This document shows, piece by piece, positions 23,867-33,729 of a stretch of 64,000 nucleotides of DNA (its first letter is position 1; every line of letters starts with the position of its first letter). Position numbers and translations under genes: made by a program. This DNA comes from Duganella sp. BJB480 (GTDB lineage Bacteria > Pseudomonadota > Gammaproteobacteria > Burkholderiales > Burkholderiaceae_D), in NCBI GenBank assembly GCA_003416985.1, contig QVIN01000005.1:591411-655410 (forward strand). Direction: 5' to 3'. The notes beneath the pieces are model-generated. The model was given only the letters and a program-made list of their open reading frames with translations. It ran no database searches and was not told the origin of the DNA.

Positions 23867-26821
23867 ATGAAACAGTTCAAAAAAACGGCGATCGCGCTGG
23901 GCCTGGCCCAGATGGCGTCCATGGCGATGGCGCAGACAGCTCCCGCCACCGATACCGGTGCGACCGTGATCGTGACCGGCCAGCGCGCAGCGCTGCAGTC
24001 GGCGCAGAAGATTAAACAGAATGCCGATGAAATCGTCGATTCCATCGTCGCCGACGATATCGGCAAGCTGCCGGACCGCTCGGTGACGGAGGTGTTGCAG
24101 CGCATCGTGGGCGTGACCATCGACCGCACCATGGCCAAGGGCGACCCGGAGCACTTTTCGGTTGAAGGTTCGGGCGTGTCGATCCGCGGCTTGAGCTATG
24201 TGCGCTCCGAGCTTAATGGCCGCGATTCGTTCTCCGCCAACGGCGGCCGTTCGCTGAACTTCGAAGACGTGCCGCCAGAGCTGATGGCCGGCGTCGACAT
24301 CTACAAGAACCCGTCGGCCGAGCAGGTCGAAGGCGCCATCGGCGGCCTGGTGAACCTGCGCACCGCGATGCCGTTCGATTACAAGGGCTTCAAGGCCGCC
24401 GTCTCGGCCGACCGCACCTGGTCGGAACTGAAGAAGGGCAAGACCTCGCCATCGTATTCGGGCCTGGTGTCCAACCGCTGGAAAACCCCTGTCGGCGAAG
24501 TCGGCGCCTTGCTGGACCTGGCGTACTCGGAAAGCGCAACCCGCACCGACGCCTTCCAGGTCGAGCCTTACTATCCGATGAAAGACGCCAACGGCAATCC
24601 GGTCTTCGCACCGAAGGGCGCGCAATGGCGCACATTGCAATTCGACCGCAAGCGCGAAGGCGCATACGGCGCGCTGCAATGGAAGAAGGACGACTGGTCC
24701 AGCTCCCTGACCATGTTCAAATCGAAGTATGAGATGAAGTGGGACGAGCAGGCGATCTTCGCTCAATCGAGCCCGTACAACATCCGCCTGTCCCCGGATT
24801 CGACCTTCAACTCGCGCGGCGCGCTGCTGACCGGCACCCTGACAGATTCCACCGGCGCCGGCATCAACTTCGGCGACGACACCCGCGCCGCCAGCCGCAA
24901 GTCCGACACCACCGACCTGTCGTGGAACCTGCGCTGGCGTCACGACAGCTGGACCGTCACCACCGATCTGCAGCACATCAAGGCCAAGACCAACAGCTTC
25001 GATTCGACCGTGGCGACCGGCGTCCAGATGCCGAAGGAGCAGCTTGACCTGACCGGCAGCGTACCGAAGCTGATCTTCAGCGACGCGGACCGCGCCTACC
25101 TGGCGAATCCGAACAACTACTACTGGGCGTTCACGATGGAACACCTGGACCGCGCCAAGGCCGATGAAACCGCGTGGAAGACGGACGTCAAGTACGACTT
25201 CGATCATCCGGTGCTGCGCGACGTGCGCTTCGGCGTGCGCCTGACGGACCGCTCGGCGACGACGACGAAATCCAACCCGGACTACAATTGGGCCGCCATC
25301 ACCCAGCCATGGCAGGGCGAGATTTCGCACCTGGCCTACCTGGGCGATCCTCGCTTCGCCGGCAATACCAACCTGCATAGCTTCAATAACTTCTTCAACG
25401 GCGGCGTGTCCGTGCCGTCGGTGGTGTTCCCGAACGCCTCGCTGGCGCAGGGCTACCCAGATTCCTACGCCCAGCTGCACACCTATCACGACATCCTGTG
25501 CGCGGAAAAAGGCAATACCTGCTCGCCATGGACGCCGGCCAGTTTCGGCACCAATCCTATCGGCACCAACGACCAGACGGAAAAGACCAAGGCGCTGTAC
25601 GGCCAGTTGCGCTTCGGCTGGGATAACCTGAAATATCCGGTGGACGGCAACGTCGGCCTGCGTTATGTGCAAACCGATTCGACCGCGCACGGCTACACGG
25701 TATTCAGCTCGACCGCGCCGACCGGCGCCACGCAGGGCGTGCCGGTTCCGATCATCGCGCCGTTCGCCAAGGCGCAGGACTTCGACAACAGCTACCACAA
25801 CTTCCTGCCTAGCCTGAACCTGCGCCTGAAGGCCTCGGACACGCTGCAGTTCCGCTTTGCCGCCGCCGCTGCATTGTCGCGACCTGATTTCGACAAGCTG
25901 CAGGCCTACACCACGCTGTCGCAGACCGCCGATTCGACGACCAAGAACGGCGTCACCACCATCAACACCTTGACCCAGGACGGCACCGGGTCGGGCAATC
26001 CCAACCTGCGTCCGACCACCTCCAAGCAGCTCGACCTGACGATGGAATGGTACTTCGCGCCTACCGGCTCGTTCACTGCGGCGGTGTTCAACAAGCAGCT
26101 GAAAGACATCGTCGTCAACCAGGTGTACAACTATCAGTTGACCGACGTGAACGGCAAGCCGCAGAACTTCAACGTGACTGGCCCGATCAACGGCGCCAGG
26201 GGCCATGCGCGCGGTATAGAGCTGGCCTTCCAGCAGTACTTCGACAAGCTGCCTGGCGTATGGTCGGGGTTCGGCATGCAAGCCAACTTCACTTTCGTCG
26301 ACAGCAAGCGCGAACTGTATAACCCTGTGTTCTCGAAATACTGCACCGGCGGCGACAACGCCGGCAACGTCAACCTGAACCTGAACGGCTGCGACACCAA
26401 CGGCACCACCTTCGGCAATCTGCCGCTGGAGAACCTGTCGCGCCAGTCGTACAATCTGGCGCTGCTGTATGACAAAGGCCCAGTGTCGGGACGCCTGGCC
26501 TACAATTGGCGCTCCAAGTCGCTGCAGGGCGTGAACGTCAACGGCACCAAGGGCGGCGACGCCACGGACAGCAATCCGGCCAGCCCGGGCTTCGGCCAGA
26601 CCAATGTGGCATGGGCGCTGCCTACCTGGGCGGATTCGTACGGCCAGCTGGATGCGTCGGTGTTCTATAAATTCAGCGACAAGGTGCAACTCGGCCTGGA
26701 AGCGCAGAATCTGACCGATTCGACGTTCAAGCAGCTGATGCAGCAAAATATCGGGATGATGGGGCGCGCATGGTTCAAGACCGGCCGCCGCGTGGTCGCG
26801 AAACTGAGCTACGACTTCTAA
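23867..26821 (+). CDS. TonB-dependent receptor (probable xylogluco-oligosaccharide transporter)
   Basis: The protein has 984 residues with a signal peptide ending near MAMAQ. A plug domain follows (TVIVTGQRAALQSAQKIKQ, DDIGKLPDRSVTEVLQRIVGV, GVSIRGLSYVRSELNGRD), then a 22-strand-type barrel ending in an aromatic residue (KLSYDF). The plug features match the Xanthomonas/Caulobacter carbohydrate-uptake class. It would pull oligosaccharides across the outer membrane using TonB energy. It heads a tight operon with GH35, GH31, GH95 and GH2 genes, as in the Cellvibrio japonicus xyloglucan locus, which supports the substrate. GGAGAG precedes the start. Confidence 0.92.
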   Translation: MKQFKKTAIALGLAQMASMAMAQTAPATDTGATVIVTGQRAALQSAQKIKQNADEIVDSIVADDIGKLPDRSVTEVLQRIVGVTIDRTMAKGDPEHFSVEGSGVSIRGLSYVRSELNGRDSFSANGGRSLNFEDVPPELMAGVDIYKNPSAEQVEGAIGGLVNLRTAMPFDYKGFKAAVSADRTWSELKKGKTSPSYSGLVSNRWKTPVGEVGALLDLAYSESATRTDAFQVEPYYPMKDANGNPVFAPKGAQWRTLQFDRKREGAYGALQWKKDDWSSSLTMFKSKYEMKWDEQAIFAQSSPYNIRLSPDSTFNSRGALLTGTLTDSTGAGINFGDDTRAASRKSDTTDLSWNLRWRHDSWTVTTDLQHIKAKTNSFDSTVATGVQMPKEQLDLTGSVPKLIFSDADRAYLANPNNYYWAFTMEHLDRAKADETAWKTDVKYDFDHPVLRDVRFGVRLTDRSATTTKSNPDYNWAAITQPWQGEISHLAYLGDPRFAGNTNLHSFNNFFNGGVSVPSVVFPNASLAQGYPDSYAQLHTYHDILCAEKGNTCSPWTPASFGTNPIGTNDQTEKTKALYGQLRFGWDNLKYPVDGNVGLRYVQTDSTAHGYTVFSSTAPTGATQGVPVPIIAPFAKAQDFDNSYHNFLPSLNLRLKASDTLQFRFAAAAALSRPDFDKLQAYTTLSQTADSTTKNGVTTINTLTQDGTGSGNPNLRPTTSKQLDLTMEWYFAPTGSFTAAVFNKQLKDIVVNQVYNYQLTDVNGKPQNFNVTGPINGARGHARGIELAFQQYFDKLPGVWSGFGMQANFTFVDSKRELYNPVFSKYCTGGDNAGNVNLNLNGCDTNGTTFGNLPLENLSRQSYNLALLYDKGPVSGRLAYNWRSKSLQGVNVNGTKGGDATDSNPASPGFGQTNVAWALPTWADSYGQLDASVFYKFSDKVQLGLEAQNLTDSTFKQLMQQNIGMMGRAWFKTGRRVVAKLSYDF

Positions 26822-26842
26822 CCTACGAAAGGCTTTAATCAG

Positions 26843-28489
26843 ATGAAGCATACCGCCCGCCAGTTTGTCTCCGTTTTGACTTTCGCGGCCCTGGCCGCAA
26901 CTGGCGCGGCGGCTGCCGATCTGCCGCAGCTTGTGAAGAAGGACGGCCGCCACGCCCTGATGGTCGATGGCGCGCCGTTTGTGATGTTCGGCGCACAGGT
27001 GCACAACTCCAGCAATTATCCGCTGGCGTTGAACAAGGTGTGGCCGGCCATCAAAGACATGAACGCCAACACCGTCGAGATTCCCGTGGCATGGGAGCAG
27101 ATCGAGCCGGTCGAAGGCAAATTCGATTTCAGTTACGTCGACACCTTGCTGGCGCAGGCGCGCGAGCACAAGGTGCGCCTGGTGCTGCTGTGGTTCGGCA
27201 CCTGGAAAAACACCGGCCCGCAGTACACACCGGAGTGGGTCAAGTTTAATAACAAGCGTTTCCCGCGCATGGTCGACAAGGACGGTAAGACCATCTACTG
27301 CCTGTCGCCGAACAGCGAGGAAACGATGAAGGCCGACAGGAAGGCGTTTGTCGCGCTGATGGAACACATCAAGAAAGCCGATTCGGCGCAGCGCACCGTC
27401 ATCATGATGCAGGTCGAGAACGAGGTAGGCACCTACGGCTTTGTGCGCGACTTCGCGCCGAAGGCGCAGGCGGCGTTTGAGCAGAACGTGCCGCAGGCCG
27501 TGCTGGATCATAAAAAATCTCCGGTGGCGCTGGCGGCCAGCGGCACCTGGAAGCAGGTCTACGGCGATTACGCCGACGAGTACTTCCACGCTTATTCCAT
27601 CGCCAGCTACATCGAGGAAATCGCCAAGGCGGGCCGCGCGGTCTACAACCTGCCGATGTACGTGAACAACGCGCTGCGCGATCCGCTGGAGTCGCCGGTG
27701 ATGCCGTGGAAGGGCAACTTCTCGAGCGGCGGGCCGACCTTCGACGTGATCGATATCTACAAGGCCGCCGCGCCGCATATCGACCTGGCCGCGCCGGATG
27801 TCTACGCTCCGGAGTCGGACAAATTCCACGCCACGCTGGACCGCTTCCAACGGCCGGACAACGCGCTGATGGTCCCGGAGATGAGCAACGCCTCGCAGTA
27901 TGTGCGCTATGCCTACCTGGTGCTGGGCCGCGGTTCGCTGGCGTTCTCGCCGTTCGGTATCGACTACGCGGACTACAGCAACTTCCCGCTCGGTTCCAAG
28001 GCGACCGACAAGACCATGGTGGCGCCGTTCGGAAAAATCTACGCCGCCTTCCGGCCGATGGAACGCCAGTGGGCCAAGTGGGCGTTTGAGGGCCGCACCT
28101 ACGGCGTGGCCGAGGGCGACGACCGCAAGCCGCAAACCGTCGCGATGAAGAACTGGAAGGCCACCGTCAGCTTCCGCATGTGGCAGTTCGGCGACGCCGA
28201 CTGGCTGGCCAAGATCAAGGACCTGCCGGCGGATACCGAGCAGCCCAACGGCGGCGCGTCGATCGCGCAGATCGGCGACAATGAATTCATCGTGGTGGGC
28301 CAGCATGCGCGCGTGAGCTTCGACAGCGCGGATGGCAAGCCGTCCATGCTGGCGCGCGTGGAAGAGGGACATTTCGACCCTTCCGGCAAATGGATCATGG
28401 AGCGCAACTGGAACGGCGACCAGACAGATTACGGCTTGAACCTGACCGGCAATCCGGTGGTCCTCAAGGTCAAGCTGGGTACCTATTAA
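26843..28489 (+). CDS. GH35 beta-galactosidase (Bgl35A-like)
   Basis: The protein has 548 residues and a signal peptide (to about residue 25). The GH35 barrel covers about 28-360 and is followed by a C-terminal domain of the DUF5597 type. The acid/base is E194 in QVENE (190-194) and the nucleophile E346 in VPEMSN. The closest known type is the Cellvibrio xyloglucan beta-galactosidase Bgl35A, which removes galactose capping xylose side chains. It probably works in the periplasm on imported oligosaccharides. It lies 21 bp after the receptor gene. Confidence 0.92.
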   Translation: MKHTARQFVSVLTFAALAATGAAAADLPQLVKKDGRHALMVDGAPFVMFGAQVHNSSNYPLALNKVWPAIKDMNANTVEIPVAWEQIEPVEGKFDFSYVDTLLAQAREHKVRLVLLWFGTWKNTGPQYTPEWVKFNNKRFPRMVDKDGKTIYCLSPNSEETMKADRKAFVALMEHIKKADSAQRTVIMMQVENEVGTYGFVRDFAPKAQAAFEQNVPQAVLDHKKSPVALAASGTWKQVYGDYADEYFHAYSIASYIEEIAKAGRAVYNLPMYVNNALRDPLESPVMPWKGNFSSGGPTFDVIDIYKAAAPHIDLAAPDVYAPESDKFHATLDRFQRPDNALMVPEMSNASQYVRYAYLVLGRGSLAFSPFGIDYADYSNFPLGSKATDKTMVAPFGKIYAAFRPMERQWAKWAFEGRTYGVAEGDDRKPQTVAMKNWKATVSFRMWQFGDADWLAKIKDLPADTEQPNGGASIAQIGDNEFIVVGQHARVSFDSADGKPSMLARVEEGHFDPSGKWIMERNWNGDQTDYGLNLTGNPVVLKVKLGTY

Positions 28490-28505
28490 AAAATACGGAG
28501 ATTAG

Positions 28506-31382
28506 ATGCGATTCAAATCGATAGTGCCCGCGGCGTCGTGCCTGGCGGTGATGGTGTCGGGCCACGCGTTGGCCGGCACGTTTGAGAAGACCGCCACCGG
28601 CGTCGTGGTCAAGCCTGATACCGGTGCGGCGAAAGAGGTGCGCCTCGAGGTCATGGCCGACAATATCATCCACGTGGTGAAGCTCGACCAATCGGGCAAG
28701 GATCTCACGCCTTCGCTGATGACGGTGGCCGCTCCTGTTAGCGGTATCTTCAGCGTCGCGGCATCGGGCAAGGACAAGGTCACGCTGAAGGCGAAGAAGA
28801 TCTCGGTGGCGGTATCGCTGGCGACGGGGCAGGTCCAGTTCTTCAACGCGGCCGGCAAGGCGTTCCTGAGCCAGGCCTCGGAGAGCATGGCGCCGGTCGA
28901 TATCGGCGGCAAGCCGTTCATGGCGGTCAAGGAAGGCTTCAACCACGGCACCAGGGACGCCTACTACGGCCTGGGCCAGCACCAGAACGCGCAGATGAAC
29001 CTCAACGGCGAAGACGTGCTGCTCATGCAGCACAATATGGCGATCGCCGTGCCGTTCGTGGTCTCGGACAAGAACTACGGCGTTTTGTGGGATAACAATT
29101 CGATCTCGCGCTTCGGCGACGCCAAGCCGTATGGCCCGATGGTGCGCGACCTGAAGGTGGTCGACGACGAAGGCAAGGCAGGCGGCCTGACGGCGCGCTA
29201 CTACATCGGCGGCAAGCTGGCGTTGACCCGCCACGAGAAGGACATCGCCTATCAGTACCTGAAGGACGTGGCCGAGAACTGGCCGAAGGAACTGGGCGAC
29301 ATCAAAACGCTGAAGGACGTCAAGGTGGTCTGGGATGCGACGCTGAGCTCCGACAAGCCGGGCGTGCACAAGATGCAGCTGTATTCGTCGGACTACGCGA
29401 CGCTGTCGGTGGACGGCAAGCAGGTGATGGACGTGTGGCGCCAGGGCTGGAATCCGTGGTATCACAACTTCGAGGTGAAGTTCGAGACCGGTAAGCCGGT
29501 CAAGCTGCACCTGGAGTGGAAGCCGTCCGGCGGCATGGTCGCGATCACGCACAACGATCCGCTGCCCGAACCGGAACGTCACTCGCTGACCTTCTCGTCG
29601 GAAGTCGCACAGAGCATCAACTACTACGTCGTCAGCGGCGACAGCATGGACAAGGTCATCGCCGGCTATCGCCACCTGACCGGCCAGGCGCCGATGATGC
29701 CGAAGTGGGCCTACGGCTTCTGGCAGTCGCGCCAGCGCTACGAAACGCAGGAGCAGCTGCTTGGCGTGCTGCGCGAATATCGCAAGCAGGGCTGGCCGGT
29801 GGATAACATGGTGCAGGACTGGTTCTACTGGCCGCAGGACCAATGGGGCTCGCACGATTTCGACAAGGCGCGCTTCCCCGATCCGAAAGGGATGCTGGAC
29901 GAGGCCCACAAGGCGCATGCGCGCGTGATGATTTCGATCTGGGGCAAGTTCTATTCGAACACCGACAACTACAAGGAGCTGGCGGCCAAGGGCCATATGT
30001 GGACCAAGAACGTCGAAGACGGCGCGCTTGACTGGGTGGGCCCAGGCTACAAGAACAGCCACTACGACCCGTACACCAAGGAAGCGCGCGACATCTACTA
30101 TCGCCAGATGAAGCCGAAGCTGATCGACCTGGGCTTCGACGCCTGGTGGATGGATAACACCGAGGCGGACGTGCTGTCCAATTCCCGGCCGGAGGACTTC
30201 AAGAAGCTGATCGGGCCAACCGTGTATGGTTTGGGCGAGATCACCTTCAATCCGTATAGCCTGGCGCATACCGAGGGCTTCTACCAGGGCCTGAAGCGCG
30301 ACCAGCCGGACAAGCGCCAGTTCATCCTGTCGCGTTCCGGCTTCGCAGGCATCCAGCGCAATGCCACCGCGGTGTGGAGCGGCGATACGGCCAGCCGCTG
30401 GAACAACCTGTACGACCAGATATCGGCCGGCGTGAGCATTTCGATGTCGGGCATCCCGAACTGGACGCACGATATCGGCGGCTATGCGCAGGAAGAGCGT
30501 TACCAGGTCGGCGAAGTCGGTTCGGCGCAGGAAAACCGTGCCACCGGCGCGGCCAAGGGCAACCCGGAGGACATGAAGGAATGGCGCGAGCTCAATCTGC
30601 GCTGGTTCCAGTTCGGCGCGTTCTCGCCGCTGTTCCGTTCCCACGGCGAGGTGGTCAAGCGCGAGATCCACGAGATCGCACCGGAAGGCTCGCCGATGCG
30701 CGACTCGATGGTCTGGTACGACAAGCTGCGTTATCGCATGATGCCTTACATTTACTCGGCCGCCGCCGATATCCATTACGAGTCCGGCTCGATCATGCGC
30801 GGGCTGGTGATGGATTTCCCGAACGACGAAGCGGTCAAGGATATCAAGGACCAGTACCTGTTCGGCCATAACCTGATGGTGGCGCCGGTGTATGTGTACG
30901 GTGCGCGCGAGCGCAGCGTCTACATGCCCAAGGGGGCGAGCTGGTACGACTTCTACACCGGCGAACTGCACAAGGGGGGCGGCACGGCGACGATCAAGGC
31001 GCCTGAGACACGCATGCCATTGCTGGTGAAAGCCGGTTCGATCCTGCCGATGGGACCTGTGACGCAGTATGTGGATGAGAAACCGGATGCGCCGATCACC
31101 CTCAACATCTACACCGGCGCCGACGGCAAGTTCAGCCTCTATGAGGACGATGGCGTGAGCAATGCCTACCTGCGCGGAGAGTTCAGCCGCATCCCGTTGA
31201 GCTACAACGACAAGACCGGCGTGGTCACCATCGGCGAGCGCGTGGGGCAATACAAGGGAATGGTGGCCAAGCGCCAGTTCAAGCTGCGCTTCATCAAGGC
31301 AGGCGTATCGAGTTCGGATGATTTCGATGCGGCCGACAAGGTGGTCGCATACGAAGGCAAGTCGATCACGGTCAGGAAATAA
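28506..31382 (+). CDS. GH31 alpha-xylosidase with PA14 insert (Xyl31A-like)
   Basis: The protein has 958 residues with a signal peptide (to about residue 23). An N-terminal beta domain is interrupted by a PA14-like insert at about 225-355, the arrangement of Cellvibrio Xyl31A. The catalytic barrel follows: nucleophile D550 in WWMDNTE and probable acid/base D627 in WSGDTASRW. It would remove alpha-1,6-xylose from the non-reducing end of xylogluco-oligosaccharides, releasing the xylose used by the rest of the locus. There is a 16-bp gap after the GH35 gene. Confidence 0.92.
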   Translation: MRFKSIVPAASCLAVMVSGHALAGTFEKTATGVVVKPDTGAAKEVRLEVMADNIIHVVKLDQSGKDLTPSLMTVAAPVSGIFSVAASGKDKVTLKAKKISVAVSLATGQVQFFNAAGKAFLSQASESMAPVDIGGKPFMAVKEGFNHGTRDAYYGLGQHQNAQMNLNGEDVLLMQHNMAIAVPFVVSDKNYGVLWDNNSISRFGDAKPYGPMVRDLKVVDDEGKAGGLTARYYIGGKLALTRHEKDIAYQYLKDVAENWPKELGDIKTLKDVKVVWDATLSSDKPGVHKMQLYSSDYATLSVDGKQVMDVWRQGWNPWYHNFEVKFETGKPVKLHLEWKPSGGMVAITHNDPLPEPERHSLTFSSEVAQSINYYVVSGDSMDKVIAGYRHLTGQAPMMPKWAYGFWQSRQRYETQEQLLGVLREYRKQGWPVDNMVQDWFYWPQDQWGSHDFDKARFPDPKGMLDEAHKAHARVMISIWGKFYSNTDNYKELAAKGHMWTKNVEDGALDWVGPGYKNSHYDPYTKEARDIYYRQMKPKLIDLGFDAWWMDNTEADVLSNSRPEDFKKLIGPTVYGLGEITFNPYSLAHTEGFYQGLKRDQPDKRQFILSRSGFAGIQRNATAVWSGDTASRWNNLYDQISAGVSISMSGIPNWTHDIGGYAQEERYQVGEVGSAQENRATGAAKGNPEDMKEWRELNLRWFQFGAFSPLFRSHGEVVKREIHEIAPEGSPMRDSMVWYDKLRYRMMPYIYSAAADIHYESGSIMRGLVMDFPNDEAVKDIKDQYLFGHNLMVAPVYVYGARERSVYMPKGASWYDFYTGELHKGGGTATIKAPETRMPLLVKAGSILPMGPVTQYVDEKPDAPITLNIYTGADGKFSLYEDDGVSNAYLRGEFSRIPLSYNDKTGVVTIGERVGQYKGMVAKRQFKLRFIKAGVSSSDDFDAADKVVAYEGKSITVRK

Positions 31383-31383
31383 G

Positions 31384-33729
31384 ATGTTTCGACACGCGAT
31401 GGTGGCGGCGGGCTTGCTCGCCGCGCAGCTGTGCTACGCAGCAGAGGTCCGCGACCTCGCGCTGCGCTACGACCGGCCAGCGCCGGATACGGCGCAAGGC
31501 TGGGAGCAGGAGGCGCTGCCGATCGGGAATGGCCGCATCGGCGCGATGATCTTCGGTCAGCTGGCGCGGGAACGCATCCAGTTCAACGACATTACGCTGT
31601 GGACCGGCGACGACAAGGTGATGGGCTCCTACCAGCCGTTCGGCGACGTCTACATCAACCTGCCGGGGCACGAGCAGGCCACCACGGCCTACACGCGCCA
31701 GCTGGATATCGACAAGAGCCTGCACAGCGTCAGCTACACGCACGGCGGCGTCAAGTTCAAGCGCGAAGCCTTCGCCAGCTTCCCGTCGCAGGTGATCGCG
31801 ATGCGCCTGAGCGCCGACAAGCGCGGGCAGTACACCGGTTCGATAGAACTGACCGATATGCACGACGCGCAGATCAACGTCGTGGGCAACCGGATTGTCG
31901 CCACGGGTTCGCTGCGCGGCAAAGGCGACGCCTCCAGTAATGCGATGGACTACGCCAGCGAACTGCAGGTGCTGAACGAGGGGGGCGTGATCGCGGTCGA
32001 AGGCAACCGGATCACGTTCACCGGCTGCGACGCGGTGACCTTGATACTGGGCGCCGGCACCAGCTACGTCCTTGACCCGGCCAGGAAGTTCCAGGGCGAG
32101 CATCCGCTGCCGCGCGTGACGGCGCAGGTGAGTGCGGCCGCGCGTCCATGGGCGGCGCTGCTGGCCGAGCACCAGAAGGATTTCGATGCGCAGTTCAAGC
32201 GCATGAGCGTGGACTTCGGCGCCGCCGCGCCGGCACGCCGCGCGCTGCCGACCGACCAGCGCATCGCCACCTACACGGCGGAGGGCAACGATCCCGGACT
32301 TGAGGCGCAGTTCTTCCAGTTCGGCCGCTATCTGCTGATCTCCAGTTCGCGCGATTCGCTGCCGGCCAATCTTCAGGGCCTCTGGAACAACAGCCTCACG
32401 CCGCCGTGGAAGTCGGACTATCACACCAACATCAACATCCAGATGAACTACTGGCCGGCGGAACCGGCCAACCTGTCGAAGAACGCGTTGCCGTTCTTCG
32501 CGCTGGTGCAGGGCGTGGCGCCCGTGTATCGGCAGCTGGTCGCCGATACGGCGGCGCAGGCGCTTGCGCATCCCGAAGCTGTGCAGATGGCGAAGCCTGA
32601 CCTGAGCGGCAATGCCGTCCAGCGTGAGGAGACCTTCATCGGTAATGCCGGCAAGCCGGTGCGCGGCTGGACCGTGCGTACCGAGTCGAATCCGTTCGGC
32701 GCGATGGGCTATGTGTGGAACAAGACCGGCAACGCCTGGTATGCCCAGCACTTCTGGGAGCACTACGCCTACACGCAGGACAAGACCTTCCTGCGCAACG
32801 TCGCCTATCCGATGATGAAGGAGGCGGTGCACTTCTGGCAGGACTACCTGAAGCAGCTGCCGGATGGGCGGCTGGTTGCGCCGCTGGGCTGGTCGCCGGA
32901 GCATGGGCCGATCGAGGACGGCGTCACCTACGACCAGGAGATCATCTGGGACCTGTTCAACAACACCGTGGAGGCGGCGGATGTGTTGGGCGACGACCAG
33001 GCCTTCCGCGCGCAGGTCGCCGCCATGCGCGACAAGCTGGCCGCGCCGCGCGTGGGCAGCTGGGGCCAGCTGCTGGAGTGGATGGAGGAAAAAAAAGATC
33101 CGGTGCTCGATACGCCGGGCGATACGCATCGCCACGTGTCGCATCTGTTCGGGCTTTATCCCGGGCGCCAGATCTCGCCGACGCAAACGCCGGAGCTGGC
33201 GGCTGCGGCGCGCAAATCGCTGGAAGGACGCGGCGATGCCGGCACCGGCTGGTCGATGGCTTGGAAGACGGCTTACTGGGCGCGCTTGCTGGATGGCGAC
33301 CATGCCTACAAGATGCTGCGCGGGCAGTTGGCCAAGCCGGGCGTGCGTGCTGCGCAGCAGAGCGGCAAGGGCAGCGAGGGTAACAACGCCGGCGGCACTT
33401 ATCCGAACATGCTGGACGCGCATCCGCCGTTCCAGATCGACGGCAATTTCGGCGCGGTGGCGGCGATCTGCGAGATGCTGGTGCAGTCGCAGACCGGCGA
33501 AATCCATCTGCTGCCGGCGCTGCCGTCCGCGTGGCCGGCCGGCTCGGTCAAAGGGCTGCGCGCGCGCGGCGGCTACGAGGTGGATGTGGCATGGGCGGGC
33601 GGCAAGCTGACTTCCGCCACGATACGCCGCACGGCGGGCTCCGGCGCCGGCAAGGTGCGTTACGGCGGCAAAGTCATTCCGCTAAACCTGAAGGCCGGCG
33701 AAAGCAAGCGCCTGGGCGCGCAGCTGTGA
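31384..33729 (+). CDS. GH95 alpha-L-fucosidase (Afc95A-like)
   Basis: The protein has 781 residues with a signal peptide (about 1-20). It has the GH95 layout: an N-terminal beta domain ([14 protein letters not shown] near 46-58), an (alpha/alpha)6 barrel and a C-terminal domain. The asparagine pair activating water is N349/N351 in [14 protein letters not shown]. The acid is E506 in PEHGP, and DGNFGA follows near residue 695. It would remove alpha-1,2-fucose from galactose in fucosylated xyloglucan, as Cellvibrio Afc95A does. The gene starts one base after the GH31 stop codon, and its own stop overlaps the GH2 start. Confidence 0.92.
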   Translation: MFRHAMVAAGLLAAQLCYAAEVRDLALRYDRPAPDTAQGWEQEALPIGNGRIGAMIFGQLARERIQFNDITLWTGDDKVMGSYQPFGDVYINLPGHEQATTAYTRQLDIDKSLHSVSYTHGGVKFKREAFASFPSQVIAMRLSADKRGQYTGSIELTDMHDAQINVVGNRIVATGSLRGKGDASSNAMDYASELQVLNEGGVIAVEGNRITFTGCDAVTLILGAGTSYVLDPARKFQGEHPLPRVTAQVSAAARPWAALLAEHQKDFDAQFKRMSVDFGAAAPARRALPTDQRIATYTAEGNDPGLEAQFFQFGRYLLISSSRDSLPANLQGLWNNSLTPPWKSDYHTNINIQMNYWPAEPANLSKNALPFFALVQGVAPVYRQLVADTAAQALAHPEAVQMAKPDLSGNAVQREETFIGNAGKPVRGWTVRTESNPFGAMGYVWNKTGNAWYAQHFWEHYAYTQDKTFLRNVAYPMMKEAVHFWQDYLKQLPDGRLVAPLGWSPEHGPIEDGVTYDQEIIWDLFNNTVEAADVLGDDQAFRAQVAAMRDKLAAPRVGSWGQLLEWMEEKKDPVLDTPGDTHRHVSHLFGLYPGRQISPTQTPELAAAARKSLEGRGDAGTGWSMAWKTAYWARLLDGDHAYKMLRGQLAKPGVRAAQQSGKGSEGNNAGGTYPNMLDAHPPFQIDGNFGAVAAICEMLVQSQTGEIHLLPALPSAWPAGSVKGLRARGGYEVDVAWAGGKLTSATIRRTAGSGAGKVRYGGKVIPLNLKAGESKRLGAQL

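Noticed and set aside
23840-28372. Minus-strand open frame of about 1500 codons opposite the receptor and GH35 genes
   Set aside because: Same reason: antisense to well-supported genes with composition typical of the reverse complement.
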